Source: Deltaproteobacteria bacterium
GTDB lineage: Bacteria > Desulfobacterota > GWC2-55-46
Assembly: GCA_016219015.1 (NCBI GenBank)
Contig: JACRCL010000003.1
Span: 36,067 to 100,066 of the forward strand
Length of the DNA: 64,000 bases
Direction: 5' to 3'
Positions 1 through 7,928 of this stretch are shown in pieces. The stretch's first letter is position 1; every line of letters starts with the position of its first letter. Under the pieces are notes generated by a model that worked only from the letters and a program-made list of their open reading frames with translations, did no database searches and was not told where the DNA came from. The translations under genes were made by a program, and so were the position numbers.

Positions 1-393
1 ATAAAGGTGGCCGGGGCCGGGCACAAGGTCGAGGGCAAGAGGCCGTTCTTCATATCCGTTGACAACCGCCTCGAAGAGGTGATGATAGAATCCCTTACGG
101 AGATAATCCCGACTACCGCCGGAGAGATAGAGCGGCCTTCGATAACCCAGTCGAGCAGGCCAAAGGCCCGCAAGGAGGGCGACGTTACCACGCCGATACC
201 CGGCAAGGTCACCTCGATAAAGGTCTCCGTCGGCACGAAGGTATCGGAGGGGGACACGGTCCTGACGGTCGAGGCCATGAAGATGGAGAACGAGGTCCAT
301 ACCCCCATAAGCGGCGTCGTCAGAAAGATACTCGTAAAGATCGGGGACTCTGTAAACCCCGACGAGACCCTCATAGAGGTGGAAAGGGAGTAG
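1..393 (+). CDS. Biotinyl (carrier) end of a pyruvate carboxylase B / oxaloacetate decarboxylase alpha type subunit, partial
   Basis: The frame is open from the first base, so only the last 130 codons are present. Residues 1-35 (GKRPFFISVDNRLEEV) match the end of the PYC/OADA conserved carboxylase domain. A charged linker follows, then a biotinyl domain at about residues 60-130. The biotin attachment motif EAMKMEN has its lysine at residue 94, near base 280. In this family the biotin arm carries CO2 between a carboxylase site and the pyruvate/oxaloacetate site. Without the N-terminal part I cannot tell a pyruvate carboxylase subunit B from a decarboxylase alpha chain. The gene ends 35 bases before a palindromic repeat. 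Confidence 0.85.
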   Translation: MKVAGAGHKVEGKRPFFISVDNRLEEVMIESLTEIIPTTAGEIERPSITQSSRPKARKEGDVTTPIPGKVTSIKVSVGTKVSEGDTVLTVEAMKMENEVHTPISGVVRKILVKIGDSVNPDETLIEVERE

Positions 394-428
394 TTCCGCT
401 CCCTTTTCCCGCCTTTCTACTTTGGGAT

Positions 429-553
429 GCCTCTAAAAATCAGGAATTTTTTCTGAAGTCAAGGAAGGGCGGAAATAAAAAACGCAGCAATATGTACATT
501 TTTATTTCCGCGCTGACGCAGAGGTCAGGAAAAAGAACAATTTTTAGAGGTAG
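429..553 (+). repeat. MITE-like palindromic repeat, family A copy 1
   Basis: About 125 bp with long imperfect inverted repeats. It begins GCCTCTAAAAATCAGG and ends CAATTTTTAGAGGTAGC. Each arm contains a GGCGGAAATAAAAA-type block, and the copy could fold into one long hairpin. Four more copies lie at 4749, 6823, 16457 and 37726. No transposase is in the window. The right end abuts the next gene: AGAGG lies 6 bases before its ATG. Confidence 0.9.
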
Positions 554-556
554 CCC

Positions 557-1438
557 ATGCCTATTCTAAAGGTCCTCTCCGTAGTCTTCCCTGTATTCTG
601 CATAATAGGGGTCGGCTACCTCTTCGCCAACTTCAAGAAGATTAGCCTTGAGCCGATAATCGAGGTCCTCCTTTACATTACGATACCCGCGCTCGTCATA
701 TCGTCCCTTGCAAGGAAACCCATCGTGACGGGCGACCTCACGATAGTAGCGGTCTCGGCGTTTATCGTGGTCGTTGGCACCGGCGTCCTTAGCTACATAT
801 ACCTGGGCGCGATAAAGCGGCGGGACCTTAAGGGCTTTTACCTCCCGGCGATGTTCATGAACTCCGGGAACATGTCTTTCCCGCTGGCCCTGCTGGCCTT
901 CGGGCAGGACGGGCTGACGGTGGCGATACTGTACTATATCGCCATAAGCCTCCTTGTCTATTCCCTCGGCATCTACATAGCCAAGGGCAAAGGCGGCTTT
1001 TCCGAGATGTTCAAGCTCCCGCTCATCTACTCATCCGTCATAGGGATAGCGCTCAACTTAAGCGGCGTAAGGCTGCCCGGCCCGGTTATCACGACCGTTG
1101 ACATGCTCGGGGCCGCCACCATCCCCATAATGCAGGTGAGCCTCGGCTACAGGCTTTATTCCGCCAAACTCTCCTACCCGTGGATATCGGTCGCCGGGTC
1201 TGTAATAAGGATAGCCGGAGGCGTGGCCATAGCCTACCTGGTGATAACCTTTCTGGGCATCGAGGGGCTCAACAGGAAGATAATACTCCTCTCATCCGGC
1301 ATGCCGTCGGCGGTCATCAACTTTGTCGTAAGCCACAGGTACAACCTGCATAGCGACCTCGTAGCCTCGATAGTCGCCATGAGCACCTTTATAAGCATCT
1401 TCACGACGCCTCTATTATTGATGTGGATAATGTATTAA
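557..1438 (+). CDS. AEC (auxin efflux carrier) family membrane transporter
   Basis: A 293-residue, very hydrophobic protein with about 8-10 predicted membrane segments. Family traits seen are the N-terminal FPVFCIIGVGYLFA, a central NSGNMSFPLALLAFG block and a C-terminal SGMPSAVINFVVSHRY block, typical of bacterial AEC/malate-efflux type permeases. These usually move organic acids or amino-acid-like anions across the inner membrane; the substrate cannot be read from sequence. The ATG at 557 is preceded by AGAGG with 6-base spacing, and that Shine-Dalgarno is the terminal sequence of repeat copy 1. The next gene follows after 16 bases, so the two are probably co-transcribed. Confidence 0.85.
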   Translation: MPILKVLSVVFPVFCIIGVGYLFANFKKISLEPIIEVLLYITIPALVISSLARKPIVTGDLTIVAVSAFIVVVGTGVLSYIYLGAIKRRDLKGFYLPAMFMNSGNMSFPLALLAFGQDGLTVAILYYIAISLLVYSLGIYIAKGKGGFSEMFKLPLIYSSVIGIALNLSGVRLPGPVITTVDMLGAATIPIMQVSLGYRLYSAKLSYPWISVAGSVIRIAGGVAIAYLVITFLGIEGLNRKIILLSSGMPSAVINFVVSHRYNLHSDLVASIVAMSTFISIFTTPLLLMWIMY

Positions 1439-1454
1439 CCGCCGGAGGCCGCAG

Positions 1455-2420
1455 ATGAAAAGACCCGCCCTCAGAGCCCCTTTCTTCCTCATTCTTTTCT
1501 TTCTCCTTTCATGCGCCCCGCTCTTCGCCGCCGATATCTCGGACTACAGGCCGGTATTCAGGCCGTACTACGAAGGCAAGGCGATAAAGATAGCCGTGCG
1601 GCAGTTCGAGCGCAAGGGGAAAGGCTACATCCTCTCTCTCGACCCTTATTCTTTCGAAACAACCGTAAAAGAGGCAGGGGACGCGGGGCTTAATGGGGAT
1701 GTAAAAATAGAAGAGATGGAGAAGACCCCCTTCTTGAAGGCGCTCGACAGGTATACGTCGCATCAGGACGGGATTCAGAACATGGGCATAAAGGAGGGCG
1801 GGGCAGCTCAAGGCGTATTCTTGACAATCGATATGTGCCCGTCAAAAAAGGTCTTCGATAAGGACCTCTTCGAATCCACCCTCTCCCTGCCACAGTTCAA
1901 GTCCGTGCCAGCGCCTATAGCGATAGCGATATCCGGGTTATGGATCGAGAGGCACAGCGACGAATTCGAGTGGATACTGAAGAACGAAAAGTCCGGCAGG
2001 CTGAAGGTGACATGGATAAACCACACGTACTCGCACCCCTACGCCGGGAAGGAACGGCTCGAAGAGGACTTCATGCTCACAAAGGGCGCTGACATCGAGC
2101 AGGAGATACTGAAAGACGAGATGCTGATGATCGAAAAGGGGATAACCCCTTCGCCGTTCTTCAGATTTCCGGGGCTGGTATCGAGCAACGCGCTCCTTAA
2201 GAAGCTGAAGGCGCTCTCGCTTATCCCCGTCGGCTCCGGCGCGTGGCTCGCGAAAGGCGAGGAGCCGGGACAGGGCTCCATTATACTCGTCCACGGCAAC
2301 GGGAACGAGGAGGAAGGCATAAAGAGGCTGAAGGACTTCTACAAAAGGGAAGACAGGGACTTCAAAAGCGGCAGGATGACGCTACTGCCCTTAAAGGACG
2401 CGTTCGTCCCTGCGAAGTGA
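1455..2420 (+). CDS. Lipoprotein with polysaccharide deacetylase (NodB-like) domain
   Basis: 321 residues. The N terminus is a lipoprotein signal with a lipobox ending LLSC at Cys20, so the protein is probably membrane-anchored in the envelope. NodB-fold motifs appear in order: VFLTIDMCPS (about 121-130, motif 1), NHTYSHPY with His190 and His194 (the metal-binding H-x3-H), RFPG at 237-240, and ILVHGNG at 277-283. Motif 1 normally reads T-F-D-D; here the second Asp is Met, so the metal site or activity may differ. The family removes acetyl groups from N-acetylglucosamine polymers; the substrate here is unknown. An unassigned 95-residue region precedes the catalytic part. It follows the AEC transporter by 16 bases. 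Confidence 0.8.
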   Translation: MKRPALRAPFFLILFFLLSCAPLFAADISDYRPVFRPYYEGKAIKIAVRQFERKGKGYILSLDPYSFETTVKEAGDAGLNGDVKIEEMEKTPFLKALDRYTSHQDGIQNMGIKEGGAAQGVFLTIDMCPSKKVFDKDLFESTLSLPQFKSVPAPIAIAISGLWIERHSDEFEWILKNEKSGRLKVTWINHTYSHPYAGKERLEEDFMLTKGADIEQEILKDEMLMIEKGITPSPFFRFPGLVSSNALLKKLKALSLIPVGSGAWLAKGEEPGQGSIILVHGNGNEEEGIKRLKDFYKREDRDFKSGRMTLLPLKDAFVPAK

Positions 2421-2426
2421 GCTTTC

Positions 2427-2450
2427 CGGGGCGCGCGGCAGCGCGCCCCG
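2427..2450. terminator. GC-rich hairpin between convergent genes
   Basis: A perfect 10-bp stem (CGGGGCGCGC / GCGCGCCCCG) with loop GGCA lies 6 bases after the stop of the deacetylase gene and 6 bases before the end of the convergent osmC-like gene. There is no long T run, so factor-independent termination is uncertain. The core GCGCGC-GGCA-GCGCGC recurs in a longer hairpin at 39810-39847. Confidence 0.5.
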
Positions 2451-2456
2451 TCCGTT

Positions 2457-2978
2457 TCACCCTATCTTCAGCTCAGTCTCCAACGGGATCGCGTTCGTGA
2501 GGCAGTAGACGGCCGGGCACCTCTCTTTCGAGATATCTTCGAGCTTCTTTATCTTCTCGGCCGGGGCGTCGCTCTCGACGAAGAGCGTGAACTTGACCTT
2601 CCCGGCTATCGGGTTGTCCGACAGGCCGAATACCTTCGAGAAGTCCATCGAGCTCTCGGCAATTATCTTGAGCTTCTTAAGCGTTATCCCTTCCATCGCC
2701 GCCATTGTGGCGAAAGTCGCGGCATAGCACGACGCGGAGCCGTAGAGGCAGTATATCATCGGCCCCGGCTGGGTGCCCCCGCCGCCGAGGAAAGACGGCT
2801 GGTCGGCCTCGAGCGTCGCCTTGCCGCCCTCGAACTGCACAGTGGCCCTGAACTGGCTCCCCTTGCCGGGGTTCCAGTCGCCCTCGACCTTGTTGACCTT
2901 TTTCGCCTTTGACAGGTCTTTCTGGAATTCTTTTACGGTCGCTTCGAGCTTTTCGGTATTGACGTTGTTGAGCCCCAT
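2457..2978 (-). CDS. OsmC/Ohr family protein
   Basis: 173 residues with an OsmC fold. The two family cysteines are visible: Cys84 in GSASCYAATFA and Cys154 in KERCPAVYC. OsmC/Ohr proteins reduce organic hydroperoxides using this cysteine pair in the cytoplasm; many members of this YhfA-like group have no tested function. The start is supported by AAGGAGG 5 bases upstream of the ATG. It is the last gene of a minus-strand run selB - ydcF-like - selD - osmC-like, with 29 bases after selD. Co-occurrence with selD suggests a link with selenium or redox metabolism, but that is inference. Confidence 0.85.
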   Translation of the reverse strand: MGLNNVNTEKLEATVKEFQKDLSKAKKVNKVEGDWNPGKGSQFRATVQFEGGKATLEADQPSFLGGGGTQPGPMIYCLYGSASCYAATFATMAAMEGITLKKLKIIAESSMDFSKVFGLSDNPIAGKVKFTLFVESDAPAEKIKKLEDISKERCPAVYCLTNAIPLETELKIG

Positions 2979-3007
2979 TTTTCCTCCTTACGATTTTTAG
3001 TCTGCCT

Positions 3008-4054
3008 CTATTCGAGCCTTATCCTCCAGCCGTCCTCCCTGTTGACCACCTTCCCCGCCGTGAACGCATCAATGCCCTCGCCGCGGAGCCTGTCCAACAG
3101 CGCTTGGGCCTTTTCATCGGCCATCGAGATGAGAAGCCCCCCCGAGGTCTGGGGGTCGTACATCAGCATCTCGAGGGGTTCATCTATCCCGCCCTTTATG
3201 ACATCCCCTGAAAGGAAATCCCTGACCCCCGCGATAGAGCGCGGCCTGCAGGACCTCTTTTTAACAAGAGCAAGGGCCTCGGGGAAGACCTTGACGGAAG
3301 ACGAGTCTATTACGATGTTCACGCCAGAGGCCTTCGCCATCTCCATCGCGTGCCCGATCAGACCGAAGCCCGTTACGTCCGTGCAGGCGCTTGCCCCGGC
3401 CTCTACCATTACGCGGGACGAGGCCTTATTGAGCGTCTTCATGCTCGAAAGGGCGCTATGCGCTTCGGCGTATCCGAGCTTCCCGGCCTTCACCGCGCTT
3501 GTGATGACCCCGACGCCTATGGGCTTCGTGAGTATCAGGACGTCCCCGGCTTTTGCGCCGCTGTTGGCCTTGACCTTTTTAGGGTCGACAAAGCCAGTTA
3601 CGGACAGGCCGTATTTTATCTCGCTGTCCTCGACGGAATGGCCGCCAAGGAGCAGCGCACCGGCCTCGTGTATCTTATCGAGGCCGCCTTTGAGTATCTC
3701 GTTCAGTATCTCCACGTCCAGCTCCTTCGGGAAGCAGACGATGTTCATCGCGAGCCGGGGGGTCCCGCCCATGGCGTAGACGTCGCTCAGGGCGTTGGCC
3801 GCGGCTATCTGCCCGAAGTCATACGGGTCGTCGACTATGGGGGGGAAGAAATCGAGCGTGTTCACGATAGCCGAATCTTCCGATATCCTGTAGACCCCCG
3901 CGTCATCGGCGTTCTCCATGCCCACGAGCAGGTCCGGGTCGTGCTGTAACGGTAGCTGGCGCAGGACCTGCGCCAGGGCCTGAGGGCCTATCTTGGCCGC
4001 TCAACCCGCGCAGCTCGCCCAGCTCGTCAGCTTTATCTTCTTGCCCATGTTCAT
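3008..4054 (-). CDS. selD: Selenide, water dikinase (selenophosphate synthetase), a selenocysteine-containing form
   Basis: SelD makes selenophosphate from selenide and ATP for selenocysteine synthesis. A standard ORF call starts inside the gene at 3925 because of an in-frame TGA at 4001-4003. Reading through it gives CAG-U-AAKIGP, with U at the position of the catalytic Cys in the family's G-C-(A/G)-x-K motif, residue 18 from the ATG at 4054. The rest is classic SelD (NTLDFFPPIVDDPYDFG, ANALSDVYAMGG). Full length is 348 residues, normal for the family, whereas the short call (305) lacks the catalytic loop. The start at 4054 overlaps the upstream stop as TAATG; an alternative ATG lies two codons on at 4048. 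A SECIS-like hairpin follows the UGA. SelB is encoded nearby; selA and selC are not in this window. Confidence 0.93.
3956..4003 (-). promoter_or_regulatory. SECIS-like element directing UGA as selenocysteine in selD
   Basis: The UGA occupies 4003-4001. After 24 bases comes a hairpin at 3976-3956 with a perfect 8-bp stem, CTGGCGCA / TGCGCCAG, and loop GGTCC. The apex GCAGGTCCTGC closely resembles the GCAGGTCTGC apex of the E. coli fdhF SECIS, where the loop G-U is bound by SelB. The distance from UGA to loop, about 32 bases, is in the range known for bacterial SECIS elements. Function is inferred from this match. Confidence 0.85.
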
Positions 4055-4734
4055 TATATGTACCCGTAGGCCTTGTAGAGCGCTATGGCCGCGTACTCAT
4101 GCAGCGTCTCCCTCAGGAGCGAGAGCCTGTCGATGCCGGAGGTGCGCAGTCCCGTATAGTCCTTCACCGGCACGGGCGAGCACTCCATGCCGAGCTTTCT
4201 GGCTATCGCATACGCCCTGTACATGTGCGTCGGCGAGGTGACGAGGATACAGGTCTTTAAAGCGTTCCTCTGCATGTACTCTTTTATGTCCACGAGGTTC
4301 TCGTACGTGTTGGTCGATACGGGGTCGGAGACGCTCTCGTTCTCCGGCACGCCTAAATTTTTGGCGATGTCGTCCATGATATCGGCCTCGGAGATATTCA
4401 CGTCACCCGTGCCGCCGCCAGAACGGGAGAGGGTGTGCAAAAGCTTTTTTGACCGTGAGGCGATAGTGCCGCCGGAGAATATTATCCTCCGGGCGAAGCC
4501 CTGCCTGTAGAGTATAAGCCCGTGAAGGAGCCTCTCGTTCGAGGCCCCGCCGAGCACGCCGTTTGTATACGCCCCTCCGCCGAGGACGGCCACAAGGTCG
4601 GCCTTCTTAAGCTCGGGCTCCATTATAAGCTTATTGGCGAGAATATTCGCCAATGGGGTGTATATGATAATAAGGGCCGTAGCGGTGAAGCCGATGCAGA
4701 AGCCCTTGAGTATCCTTAAAACGTCTTTCGCCAT
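4054..4734 (-). CDS. YdcF / DUF218 family protein
   Basis: 226 residues. One N-terminal membrane segment (about 9-30) precedes a DUF218 domain whose motifs are visible: VAVLGGGAYTNG near residue 48, NERLLHGLILYRQG, IIFSGG, SVSDPVSTNTYEN, and LVTSPTHMYRAYA. The family (SanA, ElyC, YdcF) is linked to envelope integrity or cofactor binding, without a settled reaction. It sits between selB and selD on the same strand, and its stop codon overlaps the selD start (TAATG), so translation of selD is probably coupled to it. A role in selenium metabolism is not implied by the family. Confidence 0.85.
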   Translation of the reverse strand: MAKDVLRILKGFCIGFTATALIIIYTPLANILANKLIMEPELKKADLVAVLGGGAYTNGVLGGASNERLLHGLILYRQGFARRIIFSGGTIASRSKKLLHTLSRSGGGTGDVNISEADIMDDIAKNLGVPENESVSDPVSTNTYENLVDIKEYMQRNALKTCILVTSPTHMYRAYAIARKLGMECSPVPVKDYTGLRTSGIDRLSLLRETLHEYAAIALYKAYGYI

Positions 4735-4748
4735 TCAAGTCTCTTAAG

Positions 4749-4886
4749 GCTACCTCTAAAAATTGTTCTTTTTCCTGACCTCTGCGTCAGCGCGGAAATA
4801 AAATTGCTCACATATTAACATATATGCTGCGCTTTTTATTTCCGCCCTTCCTTGACTTCAGAAAAAATTCCTGATTTTTAGAGGCA
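4749..4886 (-). repeat. MITE-like palindromic repeat, family A copy 2
   Basis: About 138 bp, in inverse orientation to copy 1. It runs from GCTACCTCTAAAAATTG to GATTTTTAGAGGCAC and lies between selB and the ydcF-like gene, so it would be transcribed within that operon if the genes share a transcript. It fills nearly the whole 165-base spacer. Confidence 0.9.
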
Positions 4887-4899
4887 CCCTTAGGTAAAA

Positions 4900-6813
4900 T
4901 TATCTTAGCGTCCTCGAATCCCCTGCCCTCAGCGTGACTTTCTCTTTATCGAAATACTCGAGTATCTCTATCGCGAGCTTCCTGCCGCACCCCAGGAGGT
5001 CCCTGAACTCGGCCGCCTTTATGGACCCCTTCGCCTTCATGTGCGTAAGGAGCCTTTCCTTCGATATCTTGAGCGCGTCCGTTGAGATGAAGCTCCCCTC
5101 TTTTAGTTTTACTATAAAGCCGTTCCTTTGCATATATGAAAATACCCGCTCGATATCCTTCTTGCCGTGCGGTAGCTTCGCGACCTCTTCCGGGAGCGGC
5201 GGGACAAAGCCTTTTGAAAACAACCTCCTTATCGCCTCTTCTATCTTCACGTCCTCGCCCCTGGCCTCGGGCCTGTAAGCCGAAAGCCTTATTATGCTCC
5301 CCTCTCTTTTTATCCCGTTATCCCCGATAAGCCCGTCTATTATCTCCCTGAATATGCCTGTCCTGTCATTGGAGGGAGCGGACAACAAATTTTTAAGCCC
5401 CTTGAAAAGCTCCTCTTCCCTTATCCCCGGCTCCATGGGCCGCAAGCTATGGAACTCCCTTATAGCCTCCAAAGCCCTGCCCTTTATCTCGCCGACCTTT
5501 TTCGAGTTAAGGACGTAACCGCCGGAGATATAAAGGCCGGTATCTTTAAGCGCCGGGGCAAGCGCGTCCCTTTTAACGTTGAGCATCAGGCACAGGCTCG
5601 CGATATCGGCCCCGGCCCTATTGTTAAGCGCCTTATTAAGCCCGTCTTCAAGCCCATCTCCATGGGGGGGCCGCTCAATATCCTCAAGCCTTGGCATGAG
5701 GTCTTTTGAGAAATACGGCCACGCCACCTCCCCTCCCCCGACGGTCGAGTTGAGCGCCGGGTCCCTCAATATGAACCTGTCGCCCCTCAAGGCAAGGAGC
5801 GGCTTTCTAAGCTTAAGCCTGCCAAAGACCTTACCGCAGGCTGCGGAGCCTTTCTTGTTTTGAAACCGTATCGTGGCCAGGGACTCGTCAGTAAGGTGGT
5901 GTACCTTGAGGAGCTGGCCTTTTTTTACCTTCGCGCCCTCGACGAACTCGAAGGAGCAGTCGAGGCTCAAATTTTTAAGGAGCGCGATATCCTTCAATTC
6001 CGGGGATGCCAGTGTAAAGCCGCGCCTTATCTCATTATGGCTGACCCCGCTTATGTTAAGGGCCGCCCTCTGCCCCGCGGACGCCGTGTCCACCTCCCTG
6101 TAAAGGCTCTGCATGCCCCTGACCTTTACCCGCTCCCCTCCCGGAAAGCAGACCGCCTCATCGCCTTTTCTGATAGACCCTGATGCCACAGTCCCGGTAA
6201 CGACAGTGCCGAAGCCCTTTATCGTAAAGGAGCGGTCTATAGGGAGCCTGAAAAAGCCGTCCTCCCCGGCCCTCCCGCCAATGCCGATATTTTGCCTTAT
6301 GAGGTCTTTAAGCGCCTCGATGCCGTCCCCGGTGACCGTTGATACCGGGATTATCGGAGAGCCTTCGAGAACGGTATTTTTCAGAAGGGACTCGACCCCG
6401 GTCTTTACCTCGGCTACCCTTTCATCGCTTACGAGGTCCTTCTTCGTTACCGCGAATATGCCCTTTCTTATTCCGAGGAGGCGCACTATGTCGAGGTGCT
6501 CCCTTGTCTGGGGCATAACGCCGTCGTCGGCCGCCACGACGAAGAGGACGAAGTCTATCCCGGTAGTCCCGGCGAGCATGTTCCTTATGAACCGCTCGTG
6601 GCCCGGCACGTCGACTATCGCGGCCCTCACCCTGCCCTCTTTGGTATCGAGGTCGAGGTGGGCAAAGCCGAGGTCTATCGTCAGCCCCCTCTTTTTCTCC
6701 TCCGGGAGCCTGTCCGTATCGATGCCGGTCAGGGCTCTTACGAGCGAGGTCTTGCCGTGGTCGATGTGGCCCGCGGTGCCTATGACGCAATAGTTCAAAG
6801 TCTTCATTGTCAT
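4900..6813 (-). CDS. selB: Selenocysteine-specific elongation factor SelB
   Basis: SelB delivers Sec-tRNA to the ribosome at UGA codons marked by a SECIS hairpin. 637 residues, the usual length. The G domain opens with IGTAGHIDHGKTSLVRALTG (G1), then DRLPEEKKRGLTIDLGFA (G2), VDVPGHERFIRNM (G3) and VTKKDL (G4). Beta-barrel domains II-III follow, and the C-terminal part of about 250 residues has the winged-helix repeats that bind SECIS RNA. The start MTMK at 6813 is read here; a second ATG lies two codons later. Only AGAGG of the adjoining repeat, 11 bases upstream, resembles a ribosome binding site. Together with the Sec-containing SelD next door, it shows a working selenocysteine system. Confidence 0.97.
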   Translation of the reverse strand: MTMKTLNYCVIGTAGHIDHGKTSLVRALTGIDTDRLPEEKKRGLTIDLGFAHLDLDTKEGRVRAAIVDVPGHERFIRNMLAGTTGIDFVLFVVAADDGVMPQTREHLDIVRLLGIRKGIFAVTKKDLVSDERVAEVKTGVESLLKNTVLEGSPIIPVSTVTGDGIEALKDLIRQNIGIGGRAGEDGFFRLPIDRSFTIKGFGTVVTGTVASGSIRKGDEAVCFPGGERVKVRGMQSLYREVDTASAGQRAALNISGVSHNEIRRGFTLASPELKDIALLKNLSLDCSFEFVEGAKVKKGQLLKVHHLTDESLATIRFQNKKGSAACGKVFGRLKLRKPLLALRGDRFILRDPALNSTVGGGEVAWPYFSKDLMPRLEDIERPPHGDGLEDGLNKALNNRAGADIASLCLMLNVKRDALAPALKDTGLYISGGYVLNSKKVGEIKGRALEAIREFHSLRPMEPGIREEELFKGLKNLLSAPSNDRTGIFREIIDGLIGDNGIKREGSIIRLSAYRPEARGEDVKIEEAIRRLFSKGFVPPLPEEVAKLPHGKKDIERVFSYMQRNGFIVKLKEGSFISTDALKISKERLLTHMKAKGSIKAAEFRDLLGCGRKLAIEILEYFDKEKVTLRAGDSRTLR

Positions 6814-6822
6814 ATTTCAGGG

Positions 6823-6957
6823 TGCCTCTAAAAATTAGGTATTTTTTCTGAGGTCAAGGAAGGGCGGAAATAAAAAGCGGAGCATATATGGTAATATGTG
6901 AGCATTTTTATTTTCGCCCTGACACAGAGATCAGGAAAAAGAACAATTTTTAGAGCC
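6823..6957 (+). repeat. MITE-like palindromic repeat, family A copy 3
   Basis: About 135 bp, from TGCCTCTAAAAATTAGG to CAATTTTTAGAG. It is nearly identical to copy 5 (37726) through the central section. It ends 10 bases upstream of the selB start, so any selB transcript from further upstream passes through the hairpin, and the left end read on the minus strand gives TTTTTAGAGG in front of selB. Confidence 0.9.
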
Positions 6958-7157
6958 TTCAATAAAAAATATATCTTTATCTCCTTTTTGTCCAGCGCAT
7001 AATTCCGTCTTCCGGTGGAAAACCTTAATGGATACGATATACTGTAATTCGGCAAAATGACGCAGCCCTTTCATTTTACAACATAATACCTTTATGTTAA
7101 GATTTTATAAGAGTATCAACTATTTAGCCTGAAACCAGAACAAAAAAAGAAAATATA
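6958..7157. other. AT-rich intergenic region between selB and the hydrogenase genes
   Basis: No coding frame of note. It must hold the promoter of the hydrogenase operon on the plus strand and probably that of selB on the minus strand. The only candidate noticed is listed at 7075-7103. Confidence 0.5.
7075..7103 (+). promoter_or_regulatory. Possible sigma70-type promoter for the hydrogenase operon
   Basis: TTTACA at 7075-7080 and TAAGAT at 7098-7103 with a 17-base spacer, 55 bases before the hydrogenase start. The -10 match is weak, and the AT-rich context makes chance matches likely. Confidence 0.3.
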
Positions 7158-7928
7158 ATGAACGGAGAAAAACCAAAAGTCGCCTTCTTCTCATTCACCT
7201 GCTGCGAGGGGTGCCAGCTGGCCGTCCTTTCCTGCGAAAAAGAGCTGCCTGACATCCTGAGCCTCGTCAATATCGTCAACTTCAGGGAGGCTATGACCGG
7301 GAAGAGCGACGACTACGACATAGCCTTTGTCGAAGGCTCGATCAGCAGGAAAGAGGAGATAAAGAAGCTCAAAAAGATAAGGAAAAAGGCAAAGGTCGTA
7401 GTAGCCCTCGGCGCGTGCTCCTCCACCGGCGGGCTTAACTGCCTCAAGAACCGCTTTCCCATGGAAGAGGTAAAGAAGATAGTCTACGGAAAGGGCGCCT
7501 CAAGATACCCCATACTCGATACCATTCCCGTGATGCCGATAGATTCGATTGTCAAGGTAGACTATTACATCCACGGCTGTCCGATACCAAAGAAAGAGTT
7601 TTTATCGGTATTGACCTCGCTCCTCCTCGGGAAAAGTCCGGAGATACCCAACCACCCCGTATGCGTAGACTGCAAGCTCGCCGGGAATATCTGCGTCTTC
7701 GAGAAGGGGATGCGCTGTCTGGGGCCAATCACGAGGGCCGGGTGCGACGCTGTATGCGTAACCTACGGGACGTACTGCTGGGGCTGCCGGGGGCCTGTCG
7801 ATAACCCGAACACGCAGGCGCACGCTGAGACGTTGAAGAGATACGGCCTTACCGTGGATGGGGTCATGAAGATGCTCGACCTTTACGGCAGGTGCAGGAA
7901 GGCGCGGACTCAAAAGGGTAATCGATGA
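7158..7928 (+). CDS. [NiFe] hydrogenase small subunit, group 3 (sulfhydrogenase delta / F420-nonreducing) type
   Basis: 256 residues; the electron-transfer subunit of a soluble hydrogenase. The proximal [4Fe-4S] ligands appear as C16-x2-C19 (CCEGCQ), C87 in ALGACSSTGG and C141 in IHGCPIP. A C-terminal section has eight more cysteines (169, 172, 179, 187, 196, 200, 207, 210), enough for two further clusters. No Tat signal is present, so a cytoplasmic location is expected. This fits the group 3 small subunits related to the 20-kDa subunit of complex I. The start has only weak Shine-Dalgarno. The stop overlaps the large-subunit start as ATGA. Confidence 0.88.
   Translation: MNGEKPKVAFFSFTCCEGCQLAVLSCEKELPDILSLVNIVNFREAMTGKSDDYDIAFVEGSISRKEEIKKLKKIRKKAKVVVALGACSSTGGLNCLKNRFPMEEVKKIVYGKGASRYPILDTIPVMPIDSIVKVDYYIHGCPIPKKEFLSVLTSLLLGKSPEIPNHPVCVDCKLAGNICVFEKGMRCLGPITRAGCDAVCVTYGTYCWGCRGPVDNPNTQAHAETLKRYGLTVDGVMKMLDLYGRCRKARTQKGNR

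Noticed and set aside
6958..7157. A selC (tRNA-Sec) gene near selB
   Set aside because: No long-variable-arm tRNA with TCA anticodon could be folded from this spacer or others examined.
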